From Brevundimonas sp. UBA2388 (GTDB lineage: Bacteria > Pseudomonadota > Alphaproteobacteria > Caulobacterales > Caulobacteraceae): DNA of 22,737 nucleotides. The notes under the pieces are model-generated. The model worked only from the letters and a program-made list of their open reading frames with translations, made no database searches and was not told the origin of the DNA. Positions within the stretch are counted from its first letter, which is position 1. Every line of letters begins with the position of its first letter. This document shows, one piece after another, positions 1 to 7,476 of the stretch. Both the position numbers and the translations under genes were made by a program. Location: contig DDSO01000001.1 in NCBI GenBank assembly GCA_002343425.1, positions 726 to 23,462 on the forward strand. The letters run 5' to 3'.

Positions 1-798
1 GTAGAAGATAACCGCCGGGATAGCGGCGAACAGGCCGATACCGGTGGCCAGCAGCGCCTCAGCGATACCGGGGGCGACGACGGCCAGGTTGGTCGTGTTG
101 GTGTTCGCGATGCCGATGAAGGAGTTCATGATCCCGTAAACGGTGCCGAACAGACCGATGAACGGTGCGGTCGAACCCGTCGAGGCGAGGAACTGCTGGC
201 CGCCCGAGAGGCGTTTGGCCAGGCCGGCCTGAACGGCGGCAACGGCCGCCTGGGCGCGCATCAGGGCCGAGTCGGCATGATCGCCGGTGACCGAGAGACC
301 CGCTTGACGCGACAGTTCGATTTCGTCGGTCGCCGCGGCGGCCATGTCGGCCAGCGGGTTGCCGTCGAACTCGTCCGAGGTCGCCACACGACGCATGTCA
401 GCGATCGTGCGGGTCTGACGGAAGGATTCGAGGAACTGGTCGGTGCGGCGGTTGAGGGCGCCGAACTCGAACATCTTGATGAGCAGGATCACCCACGAGA
501 AGATCGAGGCGAGCAGCAGGCCGATCATAACGACCTTAACGACGATGTCCGAATCCATGAACATCTTGGCGGGGGTCAGCTTGCCGTGGCCGGCGTCAGC
601 CGCCGGTTCGGCTTCCGCGGCCGGAGCCGCTTCGGTGGCGGGAGCGGCCGTGGTCGCGGCGGCGTCAGCCGCCGGAGCAGCGGCTGCGGCGGCCGGATCG
701 GCGGCGGGAGCATCCTGCGCGAGAACCGGCGTGCCGACCATAAGGACGCCAGCGGCGGCCATGGCCAGGAGGATGTTGGTCTTCTTGATATCGAACAT
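1..798 (-). CDS. exbB: TonB-system energiser ExbB (C-terminus cut by window edge)
   Basis: Inner-membrane proton channel subunit of the MotA/TolQ/ExbB family, which with ExbD and TonB powers outer-membrane TonB-dependent receptors. About 266 residues are visible; the last few tens lie beyond base 1. Residues 1 to about 27 form a signal peptide ending in PVLAQ, followed by an Ala/Pro/Glu-rich periplasmic stretch to about residue 70. A first membrane helix lies near 84-107, a cytoplasmic domain follows, and the conserved core with [19 protein letters not shown] begins the second helix near 205-228; a third helix starts near 240. The long secreted N-terminal extension is typical of ExbB and argues against TolQ. 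The start is the ATG at 798; a weak AGGAA lies about 13 bases upstream. exbD and tonB would be expected to the left, outside the window. Identification rests on the family core motif seen directly. Confidence 0.93.
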   Translation of the reverse strand, partial: MFDIKKTNILLAMAAAGVLMVGTPVLAQDAPAADPAAAAAAPAADAAATTAAPATEAAPAAEAEPAADAGHGKLTPAKMFMDSDIVVKVVMIGLLLASIFSWVILLIKMFEFGALNRRTDQFLESFRQTRTIADMRRVATSDEFDGNPLADMAAAATDEIELSRQAGLSVTGDHADSALMRAQAAVAAVQAGLAKRLSGGQQFLASTGSTAPFIGLFGTVYGIMNSFIGIANTNTTNLAVVAPGIAEALLATGIGLFAAIPAVIFY

Positions 799-1179
799 AG
801 TTCGCCAGTTCCTGCTGTTTGGTCTGACTGTGGAACCCAAAAGAAACGGCCGCAGACGACGACCGCCCTCGATGAAATTCTAGTCCGCCGATGCGAGGGG
901 AAATCCCCCGATCCTTGGAACGCCTTGTGACGCCTCCGGTTGCCTGATGGCTTCCGGCGCGGCGCCGATGATCTCGGGGAAACCGTTTTCCCCGCCCCCA
1001 TCGACTGCCCGCAAAGGAACGCGGTCAAGCTCCTTTGGCGAACGCATACCAGAGCGTCAAGTGCGGGACGGTGCTTTTCCCCTCGCAAGGGAGCCAGCAC
1101 AGCCCAAGCAGAAGATTTAGCCGGAAAACGACATTTTGATGAAAGGACCGCGTCGTTTTCCCCGGTCGGGAAAAGGCGA
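799..1179. other. Gene-free stretch between exbB and tRNA-Phe with GGGGAAA inverted repeats
   Basis: No convincing gene lies here; the open frames crossing it are antisense or shifted frames of exbB and the tRNA. It must hold the exbB promoter and 5' leader, and the 3' end of the tRNA-Phe transcript. Three short palindromes share the same word: 898-909 (GGGGAAATCCCC), 976-993 (GGGGAAA, loop CCGT, TTTCCCC) and 1156-1174 (TTTTCCC, loop CGGTC, GGGAAAA). None is followed by a T run in the leftward direction, so they are not classical terminators. I do not recognise a known operator. Confidence 0.5.
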
Positions 1180-1255
1180 TGGTGCCTGGGGGCGGATTCG
1201 AACCACCGACACGCGGATTTTCAATCCGCTGCTCTACCAACTGAGCTACCCAGGC
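1180..1255 (-). tRNA. tRNA-Phe (GAA)
   Basis: A 76-nt cloverleaf on the minus strand. The acceptor GCCTGGG pairs perfectly with CCCAGGC, followed by A and an encoded CCA. The D arm is standard, the anticodon loop TTGAAAA sits in a five-base-pair stem and gives anticodon GAA, and the T arm GTTCGAATC is canonical. It lies just downstream of yacG, in the same direction, a position I recall as common in alphaproteobacteria. Confidence 0.97.
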
Positions 1256-1318
1256 GCACACGTCGCGACGCGAGGCGGCGTCTATAGGCGAGCGGTCCGG
1301 GGGTGTCCAGCCGTCTGA

Positions 1319-1483
1319 TCAGTCTTCGTCACGCTCATCCAGCGGGAGTTCGTCGACGTCCTCGGGAATGACGTAGCCGCCGGTGAACCAGCGTTGCAGA
1401 TCGACGTCGGCGCAGCGCTTTGAACAGAACGGCTTGTAGGCTTCGACCGCCGGCTGACGGCGACAGATGGGGCAGGTCGCCAT
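1319..1483 (-). CDS. yacG: YacG, zinc-binding DNA gyrase inhibitor family
   Basis: A 54-residue protein of the YacG/DUF329 family. In E. coli the family member binds DNA gyrase and inhibits it. The zinc knuckle is complete: C4 and C7 in MATCPICRR, then C20 and C24 in FCSKRC. The family-typical stretch RWFTGGYVIP follows, and the tail is acidic. The ATG at 1483 is chosen because the Cys motif begins three residues later; a longer in-frame extension runs antisense-like through the upstream RNase gene in another frame and is not plausible. The start lies two bases after the stop of the RNase E/G gene, so the two are probably translated from one message. The family role is known from E. coli; it is inferred here. 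Confidence 0.95.
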   Translation of the reverse strand: MATCPICRRQPAVEAYKPFCSKRCADVDLQRWFTGGYVIPEDVDELPLDERDED

Positions 1484-1485
1484 GG

Positions 1486-2517
1486 TCAGCCCTCTTCCCG
1501 GATAAAGGCGCCCGGCCCGATCGCCGGATCGCCGATCAGATGGGCTCTCGGCCCCAGTCGCGCCACCCACGGCGCGGCGAGCGCCGCCTCGTCCGGAGCG
1601 CAACGCACAGTGATCCGCGGGATCGTGGTGTCGGACAGCAGGCTGTGACGCAGGCTCCGCACCGCATCCTGCGCGCGTTGCTCCGGCCTGCGTCGCCGGT
1701 CGTGGCCGTTCAGAACTTCTTCGAGCGGGGTCAGCCGCCACGGCAGGGCCAGCTGCAGCACGCCGAACCGGTTGACCGGCCCGAACACCACGTCCGGATC
1801 AACGCCGAACGCCTCTTTCGCCGCCGCCATGACCACATCGCCGTCCTGACCCGTCCCGATCAGGTCGATGGCCACCAGTCCGCCCCAGCGTTTCAGCCTG
1901 ATCATCCGCGCCGCCGCCTGCACGCCCTGCCGATTCGCGCGCGTCCGTGCGCTCGCCCCGAAGGACACGCCCTGCGCCGGCGACAGATCCAGATCGACGG
2001 CGACAAGGGCCCGGGTGCGCTGGACCATCATGTCCAGCCCCGTGTCTTCGAAGAATTCGCCGGGCCAGCCCGCTTCTTCCTCGGCGTCCCAGCTGGCCTG
2101 AATTGCGGCCAGCCCCGTGACGGGCTCCACGCCGGGCGCCAGCCGGCGAAGGGTCTCGGCTACCGTCGGGCCGGGCGCGAGCAGGCGTGGCGCGCTCTCC
2201 CCTGCCCCGATCAGGCGCAGGGTCGGCCCCTTACCCTCGCGCGGCTCGGCCGACACCTGGACCTCGACCTTCTGACCGACAGCCAGCCGGTCCTGCCCGC
2301 GGAACGGAAGAAAGCCGTGAATGATCGGCCCCAGATCGACGAAGGCGCCCTTCAGGCCCGGGTGGACCTCGACGATTCGGCCGACGCAGCGCGCGCCGAG
2401 CCGGTGCTCGGCCACATCGTCCTCACGCTGGATCAGCAGATGTTCGAACCGGCCGTCCCGCGCGACCATGCCCCGGACCTCGCCGGGCGTGTCGTCGAGA
2501 AAGGCCTCGAGGCTCAC
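1486..2517 (-). CDS. Short ribonuclease E/G family protein
   Basis: A 343-residue member of the RNase E/G endoribonuclease family. Residues about 38-105 resemble the S1-type RNA-binding part (VGRIVEVHPGLKGAFVDLG). The catalytic region is recognisable: D175 in LVAVDLD and D218 in GGLVAIDLI match the two magnesium-binding aspartates of E. coli RNase E (D303 and D346) with exactly the same 43-residue spacing. The Asn two residues after the first Asp is D177 here. The C-terminal zinc-link CPxC motif and the small dimerisation domain are absent, so the protein is much shorter than RNase G (489 aa). The GTG at 2517 is chosen because it overlaps the maf stop as GTGA and gives the family N-terminus; upstream in-frame sequence is maf in another frame. 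It lies between maf and yacG. An active nuclease is plausible, but the substrate is unknown. Confidence 0.85.
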   Translation of the reverse strand: MSLEAFLDDTPGEVRGMVARDGRFEHLLIQREDDVAEHRLGARCVGRIVEVHPGLKGAFVDLGPIIHGFLPFRGQDRLAVGQKVEVQVSAEPREGKGPTLRLIGAGESAPRLLAPGPTVAETLRRLAPGVEPVTGLAAIQASWDAEEEAGWPGEFFEDTGLDMMVQRTRALVAVDLDLSPAQGVSFGASARTRANRQGVQAAARMIRLKRWGGLVAIDLIGTGQDGDVVMAAAKEAFGVDPDVVFGPVNRFGVLQLALPWRLTPLEEVLNGHDRRRRPEQRAQDAVRSLRHSLLSDTTIPRITVRCAPDEAALAAPWVARLGPRAHLIGDPAIGPGAFIREEG

Positions 2518-3089
2518 GGCCGCCAGCCCGCGCCGTTCAGCAGATTGACCGTTTCGAACAGCGGCAGGCCCATGACCGCCGGATAGCTGCCGACCAAACG
2601 GGTGACAAAGGCCCCGGCCCGGCCCTGGATGCCGTAACCGCCGGCCTTGCCGCGCCATTCGCCCGAGGCGACATAGGCGGCGATCTCGGCGTCGGACAGC
2701 ACCTTGAAACTGACCCGGGTGTCGATGACCCGGTGCATCGTCCGCACGCCTGCGGTCACCGCCACGCCTGTGAAGACCCGATGGTTGCGGCCCGAAAGCA
2801 GCTTCAGGAACCGGACGGCCTCGGCCTCGTCGGCGGGCTTTTCCAGCAGCCGGCGGCCCACGGCGACCACGGTATCGGCGGCCAGCACGACCGCGTCCGG
2901 CGCTCCGGCCGCCACGGCCTCGGCCTTGGACACGGCCAGACGAGCGGCCAGACGCGACGGCGTCTCGTCCTTCAGCGGGGTTTCGTCGATGTCGGCGGGT
3001 TCAACCCGGTCGGGCGTGATCCCGACCAGCGCCAGCAATTCGATGCGGCGCGGGCTGGCCGAGGCCAGCACCAGTTCCGGACGGCTCAT
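2514..3089 (-). CDS. maf: Maf-family nucleoside triphosphate pyrophosphatase
   Basis: A 191-residue Maf protein. These enzymes hydrolyse non-canonical or excess nucleoside triphosphates to monophosphates, and some members affect septum formation. The signature LASASPRR is at residues 8-15, the catalytic region AADTVVAV at 70-77 (D72 likely the key acid), and YGIQGRAG at 152-159 followed by GSYPAVMGLPL. The YxIQG version is the one I associate with dTTP/UTP pyrophosphatases of the YhdE group rather than the m7GTP group, so that substrate is the better guess. The gene follows infA after 13 bases and ends in a four-base GTGA overlap with the RNase E/G gene, indicating one operon. Length is normal for the family. 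Confidence 0.95.
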   Translation of the reverse strand: MSRPELVLASASPRRIELLALVGITPDRVEPADIDETPLKDETPSRLAARLAVSKAEAVAAGAPDAVVLAADTVVAVGRRLLEKPADEAEAVRFLKLLSGRNHRVFTGVAVTAGVRTMHRVIDTRVSFKVLSDAEIAAYVASGEWRGKAGGYGIQGRAGAFVTRLVGSYPAVMGLPLFETVNLLNGAGWRP

Positions 3090-3102
3090 TGCGAGCCCGT
3101 CC

Positions 3103-3324
3103 TTACTTGAAGCGATAGGTGATGCGGCCCTTGGTCAGGTCGTAGGGCGTCATCTCGACCAGGACCTTGTCGCCGGCCAGCACGCGGATGCGGTTCTTGC
3201 GCATCTTGCCGGCGGTGTGGGCGATGATCTCGTGGTCGTTGCCCTCGAGCAGCACGCGGAACGTCGCATTCGGCAGCAGTTCGCTGACGACGCCGGGAAA
3301 CTCGAGCAGTTCTTCCTTAGCCAT
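3103..3324 (-). CDS. infA: Translation initiation factor IF-1
   Basis: A 73-residue single S1/OB-fold protein with the full IF-1 sequence pattern: [13 protein letters not shown] at the start, then [26 protein letters not shown] and the closing [14 protein letters not shown]-1 binds the ribosomal A site with IF-2 and IF-3 during initiation. Length matches the family exactly. It is followed by maf, the RNase E/G gene and yacG in the same direction. The interval upstream, between UPF0262 and infA, carries the heptamer inverted repeat, so infA may have its own promoter in 3325-3450; no clear -35/-10 pair could be assigned by eye. Confidence 0.98.
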   Translation of the reverse strand: MAKEELLEFPGVVSELLPNATFRVLLEGNDHEIIAHTAGKMRKNRIRVLAGDKVLVEMTPYDLTKGRITYRFK

Positions 3325-3448
3325 GCGGCCTCTCGCGCCCTGTGAATACGAGTCAGAACGCGCGCCGGGCGAAAGCGCGCGTCGTTAAGGAGCGGGCGTA
3401 TGCCTGAAAACGGCGGGTTAGTCGAGGCGCCGCCCGCTGCGCGGGCTT

Positions 3449-3548
3449 CCAGGGATTAGGGATTAGGGATGAGGGAATAGGGAACAGGTCAGGCCAACTG
3501 TCGACGCCGCGTCGATGCGCCTTCCTCATCCCTCATCCCTAATCCCTG
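3449..3548. repeat. Inverted tandem-heptamer element, copy A
   Basis: The left arm at 3452-3486 is five 7-bp units: GGGATTA, GGGATTA, GGGATGA, GGGAATA, GGGAACA. The right arm at 3526-3546 is three units in the opposite sense: TCATCCC, TCATCCC, TAATCCC. The outer 23 bp of the arms (3450-3472 with 3526-3548) pair with one mismatch. The core contains a second palindrome at 3501-3515 (TCGACGC, C, GCGTCGA). On the minus strand the element starts five bases after the UPF0262 stop and precedes infA. It would fold into a long hairpin in RNA. The unit can be written as TTAGGGA, close to the unit of the second element at 12931-13033. Confidence 0.85.
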
Positions 3549-3552
3549 CCTC

Positions 3553-4017
3553 CTATCCCCGCCGGTACAAAGCCGTCACCAGCGTAAACAGCCGCCGCGC
3601 CGTCTCGTGATCGATCCCGATCTTGCCGTCCAGCCGCGCCTTCAGCACCTCGGCGCCTTCGTTGTGCAGGCCCCGCCGGCCCATGTCGACGGCCTCGATC
3701 TGGGAAGGCGAGGTGCCGCGCAGGGCCTCGTAATAGCTGTCGCAGATGGCGATATAGTCCTTCACCACCTTGTTCAGCGGCGTCAGCGACAGGCCATGCA
3801 CCCGGTGGAACTCCGGCCCGGTGATGTCGAAGGCCAGCCGGCCGTCCACCATCGCCAGCTTCAGCGCATAGGGCCCGCTCGCCGCCCCGGCCGGCTCAAA
3901 GCTGTTCTTCTCCAGCAGGTCGAAGATGGCGACGCGCCGCTCATGTTCGATCTCGGCGGTCGCGGACTGAAGCGTTGCGGCGTCCAGGTCGATCGAGGTC
4001 AGCCGGTGTTCGCTCAC
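3553..4017 (-). CDS. UPF0262 family protein
   Basis: A 154-residue protein of the uncharacterised UPF0262 family, found mainly in alphaproteobacteria. Family-typical segments are the N-terminal RLTSIDLDAATL, the central HERRVAIFDLLEKN and FHRVHGLSLTPL, and the C-terminal DMGRRGLHNEGAE and DHETARRLFTL. No membrane segment or catalytic motif is evident. The GTG at 4017 is chosen because it overlaps the stop of the upstream DUF2948 gene as GTGA and gives the normal family length; a longer in-frame extension would run 29 residues into that gene. Function is unknown. In other alphaproteobacteria I recall hisD lying between DUF2948 and UPF0262; here they overlap directly. Confidence 0.9.
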   Translation of the reverse strand: MSEHRLTSIDLDAATLQSATAEIEHERRVAIFDLLEKNSFEPAGAASGPYALKLAMVDGRLAFDITGPEFHRVHGLSLTPLNKVVKDYIAICDSYYEALRGTSPSQIEAVDMGRRGLHNEGAEVLKARLDGKIGIDHETARRLFTLVTALYRRG

Positions 4018-4493
4018 GTCGGATCCGCCTCTTCCGACTGATGGGTCGGCGCCAGTTTCGCCGGCCACCGCTCCGACAAGTCGGTCAGGACGGCGTCGAG
4101 ACATTCCACATCGATCCGCAGGTCACCGCCGCCGGCGAACATCAGGATGACCCGCCCGCCCGGCGCCTCATCCGGCGCAAACTCCATGGCCAGCAGTTCA
4201 AGCGCGCTCTCGGGCAGGCGCGGTAGGCGGCGGCTCTTGACCGCAATGACGTCGCCGAACTGCATCGCCGCCATCACACGGGTGCCGCCGCATTCCCAGC
4301 AGAAGCGGCTGAGCTTCAGCGTCACCCGCCGCGCTGAAGGCTCCCAGACGATGTCCACCGGCCGCAGGATGGCATCCTGCAAGGCGGCGGAGATGATGTG
4401 CAGGTCGTCGGCGTCCTCGGCCAGCAGGCGCAGCGGCTCGACCGGCGCGCGCGCCCCCCCGTCCGCCTCGACCTCGCCGGCCTCAGTGCTCAT
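4014..4493 (-). CDS. DUF2948 family protein
   Basis: A 159-residue protein matching the DUF2948 family by its pattern: [20 protein letters not shown] near residues 18-38, a basic [13 protein letters not shown] segment near 55-68, then GDVIAVKSR and a C-terminal [19 protein letters not shown]. The family is confined largely to alphaproteobacteria and has no known biochemical role. No signal peptide or membrane helix is present, so it is probably cytoplasmic. The ATG at 4493 lies inside the 3' end of murA (11-base overlap), and the stop overlaps the start of UPF0262, so all three genes are probably co-transcribed and translationally coupled. Confidence 0.9.
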   Translation of the reverse strand: MSTEAGEVEADGGARAPVEPLRLLAEDADDLHIISAALQDAILRPVDIVWEPSARRVTLKLSRFCWECGGTRVMAAMQFGDVIAVKSRRLPRLPESALELLAMEFAPDEAPGGRVILMFAGGGDLRIDVECLDAVLTDLSERWPAKLAPTHQSEEADPT

Positions 4494-5772
4494 TCGCCTC
4501 GTCCTTGACCCGCCGGATCTCAGCCCCGCAGGCGCTCAGCTTCTCTTCCAGCCGCTCGAAGCCGCGATCGAGGTGGTAGACGCGCCCGACCGTCGTCTCG
4601 CCCTGGGCCGCCATGCCGGCGATGACCAGGCTGACCGAGGCCCGCAAGTCGGTGGCCATGACCTGGGCGCCGTGCAGCATGGGCACGCCCCGCACCACCG
4701 CTTCGCCCGCATGCACCGAGATGTCTGCCCCCAGCCGCGCCAGCTCGGGCGCGTGCATGAAACGGTTCTCGAAAATGTTCTCGTGGATGACGCTGTCGCC
4801 GTCGGCGGTGGTCATCAGGGCCATGAACTGGGCCTGCAGGTCCGTCGCAAAGCCCGGATAGACCTCGGTCGCCACATTGACCGCCTTCAGCCGCACCGCC
4901 GGATCGCGCTTCACGATCACCCCGTCCGACGTCGGCGCCACTTCGACCCCGGCCTCGATCATCTTCTCGCTGAGGGCCGTCATCAGTTCCGGCCGGGTCT
5001 TCGTCAGCCGCACCTCGCCCCCGGTCATGGCCGCGGCCACGGCATAGGAGCCCATCTCGATCCGGTCGGGAATCACCGACCAGTTCGCCCCGCCCAGGGA
5101 CGAAACGCCGGTGATGGTCAGCACATCGGTGTCGATCCCCTCGATCCGCGCGCCCATGGCGGTCAGGCAGCGCGCCAGATCGCCGATCTCCGGCTCGCGC
5201 GCGGCCTTGCGCAGCACCGTCGTCCCGTCCGCCAGCACGGCCGCCAGCAGGGCATGCTCGGTCGCCCCGACCGAGACGAACGGAAACTCGATCTCGGCCC
5301 CCTTCAGCCCGTTCGGCGTGCGGGCGATGACATAGCCCTCGTCCAGCTCGATCTCGGCCCCCATGGCCGTCAGGGCCTGCAGGTGCAGGTCGACCGGCCG
5401 CGCGCCGATGGTGCAGCCGCCGGGCAGGGACACCTTGGCCTCCCCGGTGCGCGCCAGCAGCGGCCCCAGCACATTGAACGAGGCCCGCATCTGGCGGACC
5501 AGATCATAGGGCGCGAAGGTCGAGGTCAGGGCGGCGGCGTGAAACAGCGTCTCCTGCCCGTCGGCGCCGTCGCGCTCCGACACCTGGACCCCCAGCGCCT
5601 CAAGCAGGCGGCCAAGGAACTTCGTATCGGCCAGACGCGGCATATTGGTCAGCAGCAACGGCTGATCGGTCAGGATCGAGGCGGCCATCAACTTGAGGGC
5701 GGAGTTCTTGGCGCCGCTGATCGGAATCACTCCGTTCAGACGGGCGCCGCCGGTGATGGCGATGCTGTCCAT
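4483..5772 (-). CDS. murA: UDP-N-acetylglucosamine 1-carboxyvinyltransferase MurA
   Basis: A 429-residue MurA, which transfers enolpyruvate from phosphoenolpyruvate to UDP-GlcNAc in the first committed step of peptidoglycan synthesis in the cytoplasm. The N-terminal [14 protein letters not shown] contains K22 of the active site. The catalytic loop [16 protein letters not shown] carries C120, equivalent to Cys115 of E. coli, the residue alkylated by fosfomycin, so the protein should be the fosfomycin-sensitive type. The ATG at 5772 gives the standard N-terminus MDSIAITGG. The gene ends overlapping DUF2948 by 11 bases. Upstream on the minus strand a GCTAGATA word near 5815-5822 resembles the -10 element of Caulobacter housekeeping promoters, but no good -35 is seen. 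Confidence 0.98.
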   Translation of the reverse strand: MDSIAITGGARLNGVIPISGAKNSALKLMAASILTDQPLLLTNMPRLADTKFLGRLLEALGVQVSERDGADGQETLFHAAALTSTFAPYDLVRQMRASFNVLGPLLARTGEAKVSLPGGCTIGARPVDLHLQALTAMGAEIELDEGYVIARTPNGLKGAEIEFPFVSVGATEHALLAAVLADGTTVLRKAAREPEIGDLARCLTAMGARIEGIDTDVLTITGVSSLGGANWSVIPDRIEMGSYAVAAAMTGGEVRLTKTRPELMTALSEKMIEAGVEVAPTSDGVIVKRDPAVRLKAVNVATEVYPGFATDLQAQFMALMTTADGDSVIHENIFENRFMHAPELARLGADISVHAGEAVVRGVPMLHGAQVMATDLRASVSLVIAGMAAQGETTVGRVYHLDRGFERLEEKLSACGAEIRRVKDEANEH

Positions 5773-5871
5773 GTCGTCTCTTGCGACCCCGAGCAGGGCG
5801 CAGGGGGGATCGGCTATCTAGCGCGGACGACCACTCGAGCGAAAGGCCGACATCCGTCCGCTCGATGACAT

Positions 5872-6054
5872 TCAGTTGCTCGGCTTTGCAGGCTTCCCGG
5901 ACCGCGCGGCCGCCCTGCGCCGTTTCAGATTGTCCCGCAGGGCCGTGGCCAGCCGCTGGGCCCGCGCCGTCGCGGGTGTTTTCGCCGGCGCCAGCGGGTC
6001 CGGCAGGCTCGCCGGCAGGTCGGGGCGGGGCGCGGCGGTCTCGGACTCATCCAT
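5872..6054 (-). CDS. Small basic conserved hypothetical protein
   Basis: A 60-residue protein. The N-terminal half is acidic and Pro-rich (MDESETAAPRPDLP), and the C-terminal half is strongly basic with RLATALRDNLKRRRAA followed by a Lys/Arg/Pro tail. A similar short LAxxLRxNLxRRK segment recurs in small proteins of other alphaproteobacteria that I have seen annotated as hypothetical. The ATG at 6054 is preferred to a TTG 12 codons upstream because no ribosome site favours the longer form; no strong Shine-Dalgarno is visible for either. It lies about 100 bases upstream of murA in the same direction. Nucleic-acid binding through the basic tail is possible but only inferred. Confidence 0.65.
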   Translation of the reverse strand: MDESETAAPRPDLPASLPDPLAPAKTPATARAQRLATALRDNLKRRRAAARSGKPAKPSN

Positions 6055-6154
6055 GGGCCGATCATGACCCGCTGCAGAACTTTTCCGCAAGCATCGGAAA
6101 TCGGGGCTTCCCCCTTTGTCCCCGGTTGGCTATAGGGCCGCTTCCTCAGATCAG

Positions 6155-6229
<75 letters not shown>

Positions 6230-6241
6230 CTCTGAAGACAG

Positions 6242-6274
6242 AAAAGGCGGAGCTCCTGCGAGCTCCGCCTTTTT
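6242..6274. terminator. Bidirectional intrinsic terminator
   Basis: A perfect 10-bp stem GGCGGAGCTC (6246-6255) and GAGCTCCGCC (6260-6269) with loop CTGC, followed by TTTTT on the plus strand and preceded by AAAA, which gives TTTT on the minus strand. It can end the tRNA-Thr transcript rightward and the secreted hypothetical gene at 6303-6860 leftward. Confidence 0.93.
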
Positions 6275-6302
6275 CCGTTTCGACCGTCCCCCGCCACTGC
6301 GC

Positions 6303-6860
6303 TCAGTCGTCAGCCCGGTTCGGCTGGATCAGCGGAAAGCGCCGCGGCGGGCCGCCCGGGCGCATCAGGCGCGATTCGTACTCCGCGGCGGCGCCTTCAG
6401 GCTGATAGCCGGGGAAGGCATAGCCGCTGTCGTCGAAGTATGGATTGTCGTAGCCGGAGCCATACCGCCCATAGGGATAGCCGTTCTCGACCTGTCGGTA
6501 GCTGAGATCCAGCCGGCCATGCTCGCCGACCGGCAGCGACACCGCCGCGCCATAGTCGCGATAGCCGCCGGTGCCGACCGTGACGCTGAACTCCCCATGC
6601 ATCTTGCGATGGTCCGCCGGCGCGTTCGCGGCCTCGGCCCAGGGCTTGTCGGCGGTGGAGCGGGCGGCGATCCAGCGGTCGATCTGTTCGTCCGTGGTCA
6701 GGCCGTGCGGCACGGCGTCCTGGGTCGCGCCTTCGGTCGAGGCGACGACGGGCTGGGCGACGGCGTTGAGATCGACGGTGGTGGCGGGGGCGGTGGCGAC
6801 GACCCCGTCAGGATCGGACGCCAGCAGCGCGGCCGTCAGGATCAGTGCGAAAACGGCCAT
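6303..6860 (-). CDS. Secreted hypothetical protein
   Basis: A 185-residue protein of no family I can name. Residues 1 to about 14 form a short hydrophobic segment (MAVFALILTAALLA), probably a signal peptide. Then come a Thr/Ala/Val-rich region, a likely helical segment TTDEQIDRWIAARS near 55-68, and a segment HGEFSVTVGTGGYRDYGAAV near 88-107 that alternates hydrophobic and polar residues as in beta strands. The C-terminal third is rich in Gly, Tyr and Pro (about residues 120-160). Similar HGEVSVGxGTGGYR motifs occur in secreted hypothetical proteins of other alphaproteobacteria, by my recollection. The ATG at 6860 has GGAG eight bases upstream. A periplasmic or outer-membrane location is likely; the function is unknown. 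It ends at the shared terminator at 6242-6274. Confidence 0.8.
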   Translation of the reverse strand: MAVFALILTAALLASDPDGVVATAPATTVDLNAVAQPVVASTEGATQDAVPHGLTTDEQIDRWIAARSTADKPWAEAANAPADHRKMHGEFSVTVGTGGYRDYGAAVSLPVGEHGRLDLSYRQVENGYPYGRYGSGYDNPYFDDSGYAFPGYQPEGAAAEYESRLMRPGGPPRRFPLIQPNRADD

Positions 6861-6922
6861 GCGACGGACTCCACGCGAAACAACACCCTAGCCTCAAATG
6901 AGGCCAAGGTCAGGCCGGACGG

Positions 6923-7414
6923 TCAGGCCGTCCCGTCGCCCCGTCCCAGCGGGTCGGGCAGCCGCCCGCCCTCGGGCACGAAACTCAGAGCCACCGAGTT
7001 GATGCAGTAGCGCAGGCCGCCCGGCCCCGGCCCGTCCGGGAACACATGGCCCTGATGGCTGTCGCAGCGGGCACAGCGGGTCTCGGTGCGGGTCATGCCG
7101 TACGACCGGTCGGTGATTGCCTTCACATGCGCCGGATCGACCGGCTCGGTAAAGCTGGGCCAGCCTGTGCCGCTCTCGAACTTGGTCCCCGTCCGGAAAA
7201 GCGGCAGGCCGCATTCCCGACAGCAGAACACCCCGGCCCGTTTCTCGCCCAGCAGGGTTCCGCAGAACGGCGCCTCCGTGCCGTGGGCGAGCAGGACGCG
7301 CTTCTCCTCCGCAGACAGGTCCGCCTCCAGAGCCACGCGCTGGCTGTCGCTGGGCGGGGTCAGGTCATAGCCGGACGGGGAACGCAGGGTGGTGGCGGTG
7401 TGGGGGTCAGTCAT
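6923..7414 (-). CDS. msrB: Peptide-methionine (R)-S-oxide reductase MsrB
   Basis: A 163-residue MsrB, which reduces the R epimer of methionine sulfoxide in damaged proteins. The structural zinc ligands are C65 and C68 (CRECG) and C114 and C117 (CARC). The catalytic cysteine is C137 in RYCINSVAL. The substrate-binding segments SGTGWPSF and DSHQGHVFPDGP are present. In many MsrB proteins the third residue of SGTGWPSF is the resolving Cys; here it is Thr, so recycling must use another Cys such as C51 or C64, or go directly through thioredoxin. No signal peptide is seen, so it is cytoplasmic. The N-terminal 25 residues are not conserved in the family. The ATG at 7414 is used. It lies alone, 62 bases upstream of a secreted hypothetical gene in the same direction. 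Confidence 0.96.
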   Translation of the reverse strand: MTDPHTATTLRSPSGYDLTPPSDSQRVALEADLSAEEKRVLLAHGTEAPFCGTLLGEKRAGVFCCRECGLPLFRTGTKFESGTGWPSFTEPVDPAHVKAITDRSYGMTRTETRCARCDSHQGHVFPDGPGPGGLRYCINSVALSFVPEGGRLPDPLGRGDGTA

Positions 7415-7476
7415 GGCCTTGAGTTAGGCGCCGCCCCTGCCCCGCGCAAATTGCATCGTTGCCCGCGAGCCGGGTC

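Noticed and set aside
277..1100. Long open frames on both strands across 277-1100
   Set aside because: They are other-frame shadows of exbB and its leader in GC-rich DNA; their Arg/Gly/Ser-rich translations match no family, while the exbB frame has clear motifs.
1420..2586. A 388-residue plus-strand frame opposite yacG and the RNase gene
   Set aside because: The translation is rich in His, Arg, Pro and Asp as expected for antisense of GC-rich coding DNA, and the minus strand encodes recognisable proteins.
3450..3550. Reading the TTAGGG-like units as a true telomere or linear-replicon end
   Set aside because: The repeats are few, imperfect, internal to a gene cluster and inverted around a small core, so a chromosome end is not supported.
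4147..5868. A 573-residue plus-strand frame opposite murA
   Set aside because: It is antisense to an intact MurA and has the same His/Gln/Arg-rich shadow composition.
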